Assembly: GCA_048267165.1 (NCBI GenBank) | Contig: JBLWYD010000002.1 | Span: forward strand, 1 to 64,000 | Direction: 5' to 3' | Source of the DNA: PGYR01 sp048267165 | Lineage (GTDB): Bacteria > Bacteroidota > Ignavibacteria > Kapaibacteriales > UBA2268 | Length of the DNA stretch: 64,000 bases | Shown: positions 52,527 through 62,521 of the stretch, in pieces | Layout of the letters: the number at the start of each line of letters is the position of its first letter | Numbering within the stretch: position 1 is the stretch's first letter | Translations under genes and position numbers: made by a program | Notes under the pieces: model-generated | The model's input: only the letters and a program-made list of their open reading frames with translations | Database searches by the model: none | What the model was told of the DNA's origin: nothing

Positions 52527-53873
52527 TTATTTCACAATTGTTCTATACATAATTTGTCCTATTTCAGAGTTTTGTATGAAATATCCTCTAAGTGAATCAA
52601 TTTCATCAGCATAATCATCAAATAAATCTGAACCTACACCTTTTGCATATAATGGAATTAGCACGTTAGTATGCTTCATACTATTCCATTTCATTTTTGG
52701 AATATTGCCTTTTCCATTAGTTACAATATTGCTTTGGTACCCATTTGTACCTGTTAAATAACCAGTTTCGTGATCAGCAGTTACAATTAGTAATGTTTCA
52801 TCCCAACTAGAATTAGTTTCAATCCATTTAACCACAGTTTCTACTGTATTATTAAATGAAATGAGCTCCTCTATCATTCTACCCGACTGGTTTGAATGTG
52901 CTGCCCAATCGACTGCTCCACCTTCTACCATTAGAAAAAATCCTTTTTTATTCTGATTTAATGAACTTAGTGCTGTCTTAGTTAATAGTTTTAATGATGG
53001 AATAGATTTTAAATATGGCACTTTATTAGGTTCAGCATTAACGTCACCACTTCTCCCTGCTTGTAGTGTACTATGAACTAAAGGTAATCCTAATAACTTT
53101 TCTTCAGTAGGATTAATTAATAATTTCTCGAATTCGCTTTGTGTAGTGATTAATCTTCGACCAAAGTTTTTACCAGAAGTATATTTTTCCCAATATTTTT
53201 TCCCACCAACATACTGATAGTCTGGAGATTCCACTTTTTTGCCATCATCATCATAATCAGGATGACCACAACCAAAGATAATATCCATATTACTTTCTAT
53301 CATTTCACGAGCTATTTCTTCGTAGTTATTTCTATTTACATTATGAGAAGCGAACGAGGCTGGTGTAGCATGTGCAAAAGGAACAGAAGTTACTAGTCCT
53401 GCAGATTTACCAAGTTCCTTTGCTTTTTCAGCAATTGATTTTAGAGGTTTGAAATATATATCCATCCCTATGGATGCATTATACGTTTTTCGACCTGATG
53501 CTATAGCAGTAGCAGCCGCACCTGACCCTGTGGGACTTATGTTTCTCCAATTTGAATCGGAGTATGTAAGACCTGAATTATATCCATTATCCCAGCTAAG
53601 CCCAACTTCTGAATTAAATTTTCCTGATATAGCAGGTGAAGTACTTACTGGAAAGTGAACGGGGAATGATTCATATACTTGTGAACCCAACTCCCCATTT
53701 ACGTAATAATTTGTTGCTTCTATATGATTATAACCACAACCATCTGCTATCATGATTATAATATTTTTAGCTCTTCTTTCTTTTTTATCGACCTTTAATG
53801 ATAATTTCGGTTTTTCTATTTCACAACCAAAAAATAATATTGAGAGTAGTAAAACTGAAATTGATTTAGTCAT
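52527..53873 (-). CDS. Alkaline phosphatase (lipoprotein)
   Basis: A 448-residue metal-dependent phosphomonoesterase of the PhoA superfamily, membrane-anchored: lipobox-like LFFGC with C17. Metal and active-site landmarks are IMIADGCG (near 40-47), PTGSGAAATAIASG with the nucleophile Ser near 118, VEGGAVDWAAHSNQ near 316-329, and TADHETG near 364-370. In PhoA the nucleophile motif reads D-S-A; here the residues around the Ser are G-S-G, so the Asp is replaced. The gene overlaps the start side of DUF4412 by one base, indicating coupling. Phosphate scavenging is the usual role. Confidence 0.9.
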   Translation of the reverse strand: MTKSISVLLLSILFFGCEIEKPKLSLKVDKKERRAKNIIIMIADGCGYNHIEATNYYVNGELGSQVYESFPVHFPVSTSPAISGKFNSEVGLSWDNGYNSGLTYSDSNWRNISPTGSGAAATAIASGRKTYNASIGMDIYFKPLKSIAEKAKELGKSAGLVTSVPFAHATPASFASHNVNRNNYEEIAREMIESNMDIIFGCGHPDYDDDGKKVESPDYQYVGGKKYWEKYTSGKNFGRRLITTQSEFEKLLINPTEEKLLGLPLVHSTLQAGRSGDVNAEPNKVPYLKSIPSLKLLTKTALSSLNQNKKGFFLMVEGGAVDWAAHSNQSGRMIEELISFNNTVETVVKWIETNSSWDETLLIVTADHETGYLTGTNGYQSNIVTNGKGNIPKMKWNSMKHTNVLIPLYAKGVGSDLFDDYADEIDSLRGYFIQNSEIGQIMYRTIVK

Positions 53874-54655
53874 TATCTACCACCGCCAGATATAGGTAAT
53901 TTTTTCTCTGTATAGTCAGATGGAACTGAAAAGTCAGATTCAGTTGCAGTATAATCTTTCACACTAACTAACTCACTAACTGTATTATCAGTTACGTTGA
54001 TTGTTTTAACTGGTATTCCTTTCAATTCATCATATACAGCAGAGAAAGGATCTTTCTGAGCCATAGGTACTGATTTTAGCATATTGTTCATAAAACCACT
54101 GAATGATTTCATAACAGCCATTTCAGATTCATCTATTCCCATAGTTTGATATGGTGTTGCCCATATTTCGCTTTTTAATTCATCATTAGCTTTTAGGTTG
54201 TATTTAGTTGTATTCCATTGGTTTATTTTTTTCTTTTCACCAGTGTTAGTTAAAGTGTATTCAACATCAACTGTACCCATTTGAGAACTCATCATTTTTT
54301 CCATTTGCTTTCTCTGAGCTTCTGGGAGGTTTGCTAATTGCTGCTTCATTTGAGCCATAGCACCCTCCATTTGCTTACTAAGGTTTGCCATTAATTCCTT
54401 ACTCATAACCATATAAGATTTTTCTTCATCCATTATGATAATAATCTTTTCTTTTGGAGCATTATATATAACAGTTACTTTTCCATTCTTGTTATTACTC
54501 TCAATTTTTAATTTTTCAGGAGTAAATATAGCAGTGTTAATTTCACTTTCTTCCTCGTTACCTTTTTCATAGTTCTTAAATTCGAGTTTTACATCCGAAA
54601 AGGCAACGTTCATCACAATTATTAACATTGCTAAAGTAGTTATAATATTTTTCAT
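53873..54655 (-). CDS. DUF4412 domain exported protein
   Basis: A 260-residue exported protein with a signal peptide (about 1-20). The sequence follows the DUF4412 pattern: VIYNAPKEKIIIIMDEEKSYMVM (about 63-85), a Met/Gln-rich helical stretch (KQMEGAMAQMKQQLANLPEAQRKQMEKMM, about 94-122), then Y-x-x-WNTTKYNLKANDELKSEIWATP. The family function is unknown; it is periplasmic or outer-membrane by signal. It lies directly upstream of, and overlaps by one base, the alkaline phosphatase gene. Confidence 0.82.
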   Translation of the reverse strand: MKNIITTLAMLIIVMNVAFSDVKLEFKNYEKGNEEESEINTAIFTPEKLKIESNNKNGKVTVIYNAPKEKIIIIMDEEKSYMVMSKELMANLSKQMEGAMAQMKQQLANLPEAQRKQMEKMMSSQMGTVDVEYTLTNTGEKKKINQWNTTKYNLKANDELKSEIWATPYQTMGIDESEMAVMKSFSGFMNNMLKSVPMAQKDPFSAVYDELKGIPVKTINVTDNTVSELVSVKDYTATESDFSVPSDYTEKKLPISGGGR

Positions 54656-54710
54656 TTTATCCCTTTTAGTTTAATTTGACTTTATTCCATAACACTAATT
54701 TAAAAAAAAT

Positions 54711-55568
54711 ATGACTAAGACAGCGTTAAATAATTTTTTGAGCTATGATTTATTTTCAATATCTGATGTAAATATTGAAATAAAAGATATTGCTGTTTTA
54801 TTTATTTTTCTATTAGTTCTAAAAATAGTCTCAAGGATACTAAATCGAATTGTTTTCAAATATTCGAAAAGAGACAAAGGCTCTACAATTGCAGTATATA
54901 AACTGATTAGCTATTTAATGTGGGTGATTGGTATTTCATTTTATCTAAATGTTATTGGTTTTGATGTTACTTTCTTATTAGCAAGTAGTGCCGCTTTATT
55001 GGTTGGTATTGGTATAGGTTTACAGCAGACATTCAACGACTTGATTTCTGGTATTATATTACTTTTTGAAGGCTCGATAAAGATTGGTGATATAGTTGTA
55101 GTAGATGGTGAGTTTAAAAAGATTCAGAATATTGGACTGAGAACTTCGAGTGCTGTTAGCTTTGATAATTCGGTAGTTATAATACCTAACTCTAAAATAG
55201 TAACAGAAAAAGTTATTAATTATGATAATGGGGTTCATCCTGTTAGATTCAACGTAAAGATTGATGTAGCTTATGGATCAGATACACAATTAGTAAAAAA
55301 GCTTTTAGTAGATATTGCCAAAACAGAAGAACTAGTATTAGATGAACCTGAACCATTCGTAATGTTTGATAATATTGGTGAAAGTGCATATAATTTTAGA
55401 TTATGTATATTCATTCAAGCCCCTTTAGATGGGTTTTGGGTTCAATCAAATATTAGATACAAAATAATTGAAGAGTTCAATAGACATAATATCTCTATCC
55501 CATTCCCACAAAGAGATATAAATATAAATAAGAAATCAATTTCAGAATTTCTATCTGACGATGACTAA
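54711..55568 (+). CDS. Small-conductance mechanosensitive channel (MscS family)
   Basis: A 285-residue inner-membrane channel. Three TM helices (about 24-45, 65-85, 90-110) lead into the MscS pore-lining helix and beta domain: LLVGIGIGLQQTFNDLISGIILLFEGSIKIGDIVVVDG (about 95-132). Then comes IQNIGLRTSSAVSFDNSVVIIPNS, the upper-vestibule strand, and an alpha/beta C-terminal domain (about 175-275). Opens under membrane tension to release solutes in hypo-osmotic shock. The last 18 bp overlap the 3' end of the convergent giant vWA protein gene. Confidence 0.93.
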   Translation: MTKTALNNFLSYDLFSISDVNIEIKDIAVLFIFLLVLKIVSRILNRIVFKYSKRDKGSTIAVYKLISYLMWVIGISFYLNVIGFDVTFLLASSAALLVGIGIGLQQTFNDLISGIILLFEGSIKIGDIVVVDGEFKKIQNIGLRTSSAVSFDNSVVIIPNSKIVTEKVINYDNGVHPVRFNVKIDVAYGSDTQLVKKLLVDIAKTEELVLDEPEPFVMFDNIGESAYNFRLCIFIQAPLDGFWVQSNIRYKIIEEFNRHNISIPFPQRDININKKSISEFLSDDD

Positions 55569-58500
55569 CTTCTTATAAATACTTATTGAAGGTGTTTTGA
55601 TTTCTATCATATAGACTCCATTTGAAATATTGGTCATGTTCCTTTTCAAACTATTATATCCCAATGGTAATACTTCTGTTGATATATTCTCAATCCTTTT
55701 CCCATTAAAATCTAATAGATTAATTTCTGTTATCCCTTTTTCAATTAGATTTAATTCTATATTTAATTCATCTGAAATAGAATTGATATATTTCACACTT
55801 GCTCTTAATTCAACAGATAAATCAATTAACCGAGCCCCACCTTCATAACATAAGTCACTAACACAGAATAATCCAATTTCCTGATCTATTTCAATTTCAG
55901 TAGTATTTCCCTCCGCTTTTAAGCTATCCATAGCAACAACGGTACAGGAATCATTTCCCCAAAGAGCTTCCATTTCTATATTTAGCACTGATCCTTTCCT
56001 AATATCCATTAATTCAAATGGAATTATCCTAGTATCATTAACAATTCTACTTTCTAGCTGTGTTGGTCTCATTAAAGTATGATTGAAGAATAATTGGCCA
56101 GAAATTGATGTCACCCCTGCCTCTTCGAGTTTATTTGAGCTAGATATAGTAATAGGATAGTTGAATCTCTCACCTATTTCACGGCTTTCTTTTTGTGGTA
56201 AACTTAGAACTGCAATTCCATTACCTGCTGAAACAACATTGAATAAAATACTATCTTGATTTGAACAAGAGTCATTTACGAAAAGATAGTTCTCACTTGA
56301 TTCATCATTAGGGCCATTGTAATAAACAGTAACTTCTGACGATTTTCCCGGTTGAGCAACTGTAGGGACAACAGATAATATACTAAACCCATTCAATGGT
56401 TTTAAAATCCATCTAATAGGTACAGAACCAGTATTCGTAATCGTAAATGACTTATTGCCTGGATTATTTAGTCCATTAAATATAAATTGAATTTCTTCTT
56501 CTATTATATTAAAGCTTGATACATCTTTTATGACTTTAATTGGTTTGGATAATTTACCATTCGATGATTTTGAATCATTCGAAACAAATACTAAATCAGT
56601 ATTAAATACCCCAACATTACTATTACCAAAAGTAATTGTCAATGTATCAGATTCAGATTCTTTTAGAGTTATTGTCTTTTTATTTAAAAAAAACAAATTA
56701 GAATCATCATTTTCAAACCTAATATTTGAAATAATTAAATCCTCTTCACCAATATTAGTAACTGGTATTTTTATAGTTAAACTATCTTCACAAACTAAAT
56801 GATATTCAGATTGAAAAGAAGTGAATAATGTTGGTTGAGTATTTTTTATTTCAATACTTATATCAATACTATCTGAACAATAAGGAAGCGGTGAAAATTT
56901 ATATTTGAAGCTTTCTCCCCTATCTCCTCCAGTAAATCTATAATTAACAATGGCGGTATCACCTTGTAGAGTTGGGTTGGGTATTACAGATATAATTTCT
57001 ATTTTTCCATCTAACGACTTATAAGGTAAGTTCCATATCAAATCAGTTTTCCCATTATTTATAATCCTAAACTGCTCAGAGATTAAAACATTATTATCAG
57101 CACCTATTAGACTATTATTACCTTCTACAATAAATGAAGTATTTAGTTTTCTTGCATTCAAATATATAGTTCTAAAGCTAGACTCTAATTCATTTGTAAA
57201 TATTAGAATTGAATCTTTTATTAAACCAATATCAACAGGTTTAAATTCTACATCAAATGTCAAAGAGTGTTTTTCATTTAAAATTATATTAAATTCAAAA
57301 TTATCAATAATCCTAAAATTTGGACTCCCTAGTTTTATATCGGATATAGTTATACTTCCTTTCCCTCTATTATATACAGTTATACTTTCAGTAGTTGTTT
57401 CATCACATATTACTTGACCAAAATTTATACTATTATTGAATTCCAATTTAGGATCTATCCCTTCGCCATAGAGATTAATATGCGTAATAGATAGAGCATT
57501 TGATTCATTAATATACTCTATTCTTAATCTAGCATTTACTATCTCTGCGACTAAAGGTGAGAATTTAACCGAAAGTTCATAATCACTATTTGGTTCTATT
57601 TCTAAATCTATAATATCACTTACAGATTTACCAACATCATCTAACAAACTGAAATTTTCATCGGATGGGCCAACTAAGTATATTTTATTAATTCTAAGAG
57701 TAGATGACCCATTATTTAGAATTGATTTTTTTATTAAAGTTGAATCTTTTTTGATTAGAACTTCGCCGAAATTATAGTTTTCAACCTGAATTAATGGTTT
57801 AACTCCTTTGGCAAGTATATTTGCAGTTTTCAAACCAAACTGTGTGTAAATATTAAGAATTGCAGTGAAATTTGCTTCTTTATTAGGTGTAAAGCTAAAT
57901 TCGAAATTTGGTTGATTTGAATCATTTGCTTCTTTGGGCAACTCTGGGCTATTTGAAACTGAGAATACATTTTTATCTACTCCTGAAATACTCACTGAAT
58001 CTATACTAAATGGATATACAAAGTTGTATTTCAAAAGGTTAATAATAGTAGAATCTTTTGTTTGTCCAACAAGTTCTGTACCTAAATTTATATCATTTAC
58101 CTCAAGAATATTTTTTCTAATTGAAAAAACATTGTCCGAAATATCTTCATATTCAGGGTAAGGTCTTACAGAATATACAGCTAATAAATTTTCAGTTGAC
58201 AAACCATCTGTACCAACAACAAATCTAGTATAATCAGGACTCCACTCAATAGTATTATTAATAAGCTTGTTTGAAATAAAACTATATCTCTCTTGAAATT
58301 CCTTTTTGCCATCTTTTTCTATTATCTCCCAGACATTCACATTAGAACCATGATCAACTGTTACTAGTAAATTCTCAATAGAAGATGCCTCGATATCAGA
58401 TATTCGAGTAGGGTTTCTAAATAGTTTAACCTCTTTTTTCTTTGTACTTAGATCCCAAAGTTCTATAAATCTAATAGTACTAACTGTGGAAGTTGTAAAT

Positions 58501-60569
58501 ATAAATTTATCATCAAAACTCCATTCTATATTTTTATAGGAGTACTTCTCTGAGGTATCCGTCATTGCATAAGTAGATATAACTTTCCAAGTTGTACTTT
58601 TTTCGATAATGTAAATCGAATCTGAAACATTATTGGAATCTACACTAAAAGCTATTTTACGAGAGTCATTTGATATTGCAGCATCTGAAATCCGTCCATT
58701 TAGTATTGGTCGTTTTATGACATTTAAAATTTCTCTAGTTTGTAAATCCATTATTGAAATACTATCAGCATTAGTAACCGTAATAATCTTTTCGTCTTTA
58801 CTTAGTTCTATTTCACCTGATAATTCATTTATTTTCACAAACTTTGTAGTCAAAACATTAAATAAATGTAAACCACTAGAGTTAGTTACAAATATACGTG
58901 CTCCATCAGGGAAGAATTGAACATCTATAAATTCAGAAGTATCTGTTTCCATAAAAAATTCATTTATTTTTTCACCGGTTGTGCTATTAAATAATTTAAT
59001 TGAGTTTGTGTCTGAAAGTATTGCAAATACATTTCCCCTCTTATTCCAACTTATTCTTTTTACATCACTATTATCTATATTCGCATCATATATTTTTCTA
59101 CCCGCGTTATCACTAATTTTCTTTACTCTTACTAAACAGTTATCACTTTCAACATTTGGTAAATTCCAATCAGACATATTATACATTTCACCGGAATTTG
59201 CTAAGCTCCAGCTTTTTCCAGAATCTATTGAATAATCAATCATTATATTACTATTCTGTGGAGTACCATTCCAAAGTATTTTTTCCTTAGAGTTTGCCTT
59301 GAATACTTCTCCACCATTTGGTCTTCTAATACTAATAGGTACATTAGTAGGAGCAGAATTCAAGCAATTACTAACTGCATTGATAGTATTATTTAGACAA
59401 GAACTAGCATCAATTTCAAATTCACAAATTTTAAATTTACTATCTGTTGGGTTATAAGTAATTGCAATTTCAATAACAGAATCCTTTTCTAAAGTGAAGG
59501 GCACTTTTCTATTCACAAAACTTGCTGAAAAATCTGAACAAATAGCTATACTATTATTTTTATTAATTCCTTTTATATTAATGCTTCCATTTATAGCTTT
59601 TAAACTAACAATATTAGTAGATTGTTTTTCACATTCGAAATATGCAAAACCATCATCAATAATATATTCAAACTCTGGAAACTTTTCGCCAGGAGAATCA
59701 TAAGAGACTTGTTTAGTCAATTTTAAAGGTCTATATTCTAAATCAGCGACTCTCCCAGTCAAGCATCCCTCACTAAACCATGAAATTTCACACGGACTAG
59801 TACTAATTGCTATTTTACGAATAATATTATATACTTCTATTAACTTCTCTTGAGAATCAATATTCTCAAAGTATTGCCCTCCTGTGGCATCAGAAACTGA
59901 TTTCATTTCCACTGGTAAAGAAATATCAATAGAGATTGAATAAACTATAGCACCTAATTCTTCTGCTTTCTTTACAATTTCCTTCGGATCAAAATTAGAT
60001 AAACCTATACCATCTGTTAGGAATATAATTATAGGTTTATAATCTGCTCTTCTTGCTACATCCAATGCACCTGCATAAGGATCTAGAAAAGCATTCTTAT
60101 AATTCGTACCATTTCTAATTTCAAGTGAAGCTATTGATTGTAGTAATAAATCTTTACGTATTTTAAAGTCGGAATATAATAATGCTTCATCATCGAAAGT
60201 AGTAATAGCTGTTTCTTCATTTAGGCTATCCATTTGCTCTATCCATTGACTTGCAGCAGATTTTACCCACTCCAACCTTTGTCCTTTCATTGAACCAGAT
60301 ACATCAATAGTTAAAACGGTTGATATTTTATTGAAAACAGGGTCAGAACCGCATTTGATTTCTCTTACAGTCCGTTTAATAAGATTTTCTTCAATTACAA
60401 AATCTTCAGGTACTAATTGGGTAATCTGTTTATTCTCATTGTCAGTTACATAGAATTTGGCTTTTATAATTGGGTAACCATCTGATTCGACATCATAGAC
60501 ATGGAAGTTCTGTCCTAGCAACTGAATACTGGTTAATAATAAAAAAAGAAATGTGTAAATAATTTTCAT
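55551..60569 (-). CDS. Giant secreted vWA / WD40 / choice-of-anchor-D protein with T9SS sorting domain
   Basis: About 1672 residues from the preferred start at 60569, where MKIIYTFLFLLLTSIQLLGQ is a good signal peptide; the frame is open 30 codons further to 60659. Order: a vWA domain (about 84-260) with MIDAS DVSGSMKG at 89-96; a PNGGE-type Ig-like domain (about 416-470); a WD40/YVTN-like propeller (about 480-806, repeats like SPDYTRFVVGTDG); many choice-of-anchor-D Ig-like repeats (about 820-1420); a cohesin-like beta-sandwich (about 1456-1590); and a T9SS C-terminal domain (about 1595-1672, ending YKKLVIVR). Surface adhesion is inferred from domains. Confidence 0.87.
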   Translation of the reverse strand: MKIIYTFLFLLLTSIQLLGQNFHVYDVESDGYPIIKAKFYVTDNENKQITQLVPEDFVIEENLIKRTVREIKCGSDPVFNKISTVLTIDVSGSMKGQRLEWVKSAASQWIEQMDSLNEETAITTFDDEALLYSDFKIRKDLLLQSIASLEIRNGTNYKNAFLDPYAGALDVARRADYKPIIIFLTDGIGLSNFDPKEIVKKAEELGAIVYSISIDISLPVEMKSVSDATGGQYFENIDSQEKLIEVYNIIRKIAISTSPCEISWFSEGCLTGRVADLEYRPLKLTKQVSYDSPGEKFPEFEYIIDDGFAYFECEKQSTNIVSLKAINGSINIKGINKNNSIAICSDFSASFVNRKVPFTLEKDSVIEIAITYNPTDSKFKICEFEIDASSCLNNTINAVSNCLNSAPTNVPISIRRPNGGEVFKANSKEKILWNGTPQNSNIMIDYSIDSGKSWSLANSGEMYNMSDWNLPNVESDNCLVRVKKISDNAGRKIYDANIDNSDVKRISWNKRGNVFAILSDTNSIKLFNSTTGEKINEFFMETDTSEFIDVQFFPDGARIFVTNSSGLHLFNVLTTKFVKINELSGEIELSKDEKIITVTNADSISIMDLQTREILNVIKRPILNGRISDAAISNDSRKIAFSVDSNNVSDSIYIIEKSTTWKVISTYAMTDTSEKYSYKNIEWSFDDKFIFTTSTVSTIRFIELWDLSTKKKEVKLFRNPTRISDIEASSIENLLVTVDHGSNVNVWEIIEKDGKKEFQERYSFISNKLINNTIEWSPDYTRFVVGTDGLSTENLLAVYSVRPYPEYEDISDNVFSIRKNILEVNDINLGTELVGQTKDSTIINLLKYNFVYPFSIDSVSISGVDKNVFSVSNSPELPKEANDSNQPNFEFSFTPNKEANFTAILNIYTQFGLKTANILAKGVKPLIQVENYNFGEVLIKKDSTLIKKSILNNGSSTLRINKIYLVGPSDENFSLLDDVGKSVSDIIDLEIEPNSDYELSVKFSPLVAEIVNARLRIEYINESNALSITHINLYGEGIDPKLEFNNSINFGQVICDETTTESITVYNRGKGSITISDIKLGSPNFRIIDNFEFNIILNEKHSLTFDVEFKPVDIGLIKDSILIFTNELESSFRTIYLNARKLNTSFIVEGNNSLIGADNNVLISEQFRIINNGKTDLIWNLPYKSLDGKIEIISVIPNPTLQGDTAIVNYRFTGGDRGESFKYKFSPLPYCSDSIDISIEIKNTQPTLFTSFQSEYHLVCEDSLTIKIPVTNIGEEDLIISNIRFENDDSNLFFLNKKTITLKESESDTLTITFGNSNVGVFNTDLVFVSNDSKSSNGKLSKPIKVIKDVSSFNIIEEEIQFIFNGLNNPGNKSFTITNTGSVPIRWILKPLNGFSILSVVPTVAQPGKSSEVTVYYNGPNDESSENYLFVNDSCSNQDSILFNVVSAGNGIAVLSLPQKESREIGERFNYPITISSSNKLEEAGVTSISGQLFFNHTLMRPTQLESRIVNDTRIIPFELMDIRKGSVLNIEMEALWGNDSCTVVAMDSLKAEGNTTEIEIDQEIGLFCVSDLCYEGGARLIDLSVELRASVKYINSISDELNIELNLIEKGITEINLLDFNGKRIENISTEVLPLGYNSLKRNMTNISNGVYMIEIKTPSISIYKKLVIVR

Positions 60570-60676
60570 AAAATTCTGTTTTTGTAAAGTCATATACTTA
60601 AATAATAATAATATACTAAAAATGTTACATAATATCTTATATTTATATTTTACTGACAATCAAATAGTACATTTTT

Positions 60677-62521
60677 ATGAAATATTTAATACTCGCTTTA
60701 ACCCTTTTTACAATTTCTTGCACTGATTCTCCCCAACCTAAAAATACAAACCAAAATCATGAGTTTAATAACTGGTTAGATTCTGTTTGGTTAGCTAAAG
60801 TGGATAGATATCCAGCATTGCAAACTGAATATGGGTATAGAACTAATGACGATAAATGGGATAACATATCCGATAGTATGCGATTGGCTGAGCTAGATAT
60901 ACTAACAAAGAATATAGATGTTATATCAAATCGATTTAATTCTAGTAATTTAACTGATCAATCTTTGTTAAGCTATAAAATCTATTTGTATAATATAGAA
61001 ACAGAATTAGCTAGTGCCGAGTACATATATCATGATTACCCAGTAAGTCAAATGGATGGATGGCACACTAAGGTTCCTTCTACCCTTATAAATCAACATT
61101 CAATAAGTAATAAAAAAGACGCTGGAAATTACCTTAATAGGGTTAATAGTGTGCCTGAAGTTATTTCGCAGCTTATAGACAACTTAAAAAGAAGAGAGAG
61201 TAAAGGAGTAGTGGCACCTGCATTTATACTTGATTATGTTATACAAAGTTCTGAGAATTTAATAATCAATTCTCAAAATAAAATAGAATCTCATCCAATC
61301 TATGTAGACTTTAATAGTAAAACAAAAAGTCTAAATATAAATCTAGATAATGATATACGAAAAGCGATAGATGAGAAATTTTCACCAGCTTATAATGATT
61401 TAGTACTATATTTAAAAGAATTGAAAAAGAAGTCTAATACTGAAATTGGTGTTTGGTCACTTAAAAATGGTACTGAATACTATAACTATCAGTTAAAATT
61501 GAATAATACAATAGAGATAACTAGCGAGGAGATATATAATTACGGATTATCGGAAGTGGAAAGAATCCATAATGAGATGACAAAGATAAAAGAATCAGTA
61601 GGTTTTAAAGGTGATTTGAGTTCATTTTTCAAATTTATGAGGGATGATAAACAATTCTATTTTTCGAATACAGTTGATGGCAAGCAAAAATATTTAGATA
61701 GTGCAAAAGCAATAATTAGCAATATGAAGAAAGAATTACCTGGAATTTTCAATGTACTTCCTAAAACTGAGTTAATTGTAAAAGCAGTTGAACCATTCAG
61801 AGAACAATCTGCTGGAACTGCTTTCTATGAAACACCATCAATTGATGGAGCTCGCCCAGGTATCTATTATGCAAATCTATATAACATGGCGGATATGCCA
61901 ATTTATCAAATGGAAGCACTAGCTTATCATGAAGGGATTCCAGGTCATCACATGCAAATAGCAATCTCACAAGAATTAGAAGGAATACCAAAGTTTAGAA
62001 CTGTTGGTAATCTGTATGTTAGCTATGTCGAAGGTTGGGGGCTTTATTCCGAATTATTGCCAAAAGAGATTGGATATTATTCCAACCCTTATTCTGATTT
62101 TGGTCGATCAGCTATGGAACTTTGGAGAGCTTGTAGATTAGTAGTTGATGTTGGGATTCATGCAAAGAAGTGGGACAGACAAAGAGCTATTGATTATTAT
62201 AATAATAACACACCTGCTACAAATTCTGAATCTATTGGAATGGTGGATAGACATATAGTAATGCCGGGGCAAGCTACTGGTTACAAGATAGGGATGCGAC
62301 ATATATTGGATTTGAGACAAAAAGCAAAGGACACTTTAAAAGGCAAGTTTGACATAAAGAAATTTCATGATTTAGTATTGAAAGATGGGCCCGTTCCTCT
62401 TTTCGTATTAACTGAAACAATTAATAATTGGATAAATAAAAATAAATCAAATAATGATGAACAAGGAGAAATGAATGAAACAGACGTTCTTATTCTTACT
62501 AACCCTACTTTGGGTAAGTAA
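60677..62521 (+). CDS. DUF885 family lipoprotein (putative metallopeptidase)
   Basis: A 614-residue lipoprotein (lipobox FTISC, C15). DUF885 proteins are helical metallopeptidase-like enzymes. The key motif YHEGIPGHHMQ is near 416-426 with the H-E-x-x-x-H-H pattern, and YVEGWGLYSE near 455-464 carries the downstream Glu ligand region. RPGIYYANL and MPGQATGYKIG are also family signatures. Probably periplasmic or outer-membrane; the substrate is unknown, with peptidase activity inferred by family. Its last 47 nt overlap the next gene in another frame, and AAGGAG within it serves as that gene's ribosome site. Confidence 0.88.
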   Translation: MKYLILALTLFTISCTDSPQPKNTNQNHEFNNWLDSVWLAKVDRYPALQTEYGYRTNDDKWDNISDSMRLAELDILTKNIDVISNRFNSSNLTDQSLLSYKIYLYNIETELASAEYIYHDYPVSQMDGWHTKVPSTLINQHSISNKKDAGNYLNRVNSVPEVISQLIDNLKRRESKGVVAPAFILDYVIQSSENLIINSQNKIESHPIYVDFNSKTKSLNINLDNDIRKAIDEKFSPAYNDLVLYLKELKKKSNTEIGVWSLKNGTEYYNYQLKLNNTIEITSEEIYNYGLSEVERIHNEMTKIKESVGFKGDLSSFFKFMRDDKQFYFSNTVDGKQKYLDSAKAIISNMKKELPGIFNVLPKTELIVKAVEPFREQSAGTAFYETPSIDGARPGIYYANLYNMADMPIYQMEALAYHEGIPGHHMQIAISQELEGIPKFRTVGNLYVSYVEGWGLYSELLPKEIGYYSNPYSDFGRSAMELWRACRLVVDVGIHAKKWDRQRAIDYYNNNTPATNSESIGMVDRHIVMPGQATGYKIGMRHILDLRQKAKDTLKGKFDIKKFHDLVLKDGPVPLFVLTETINNWINKNKSNNDEQGEMNETDVLILTNPTLGK

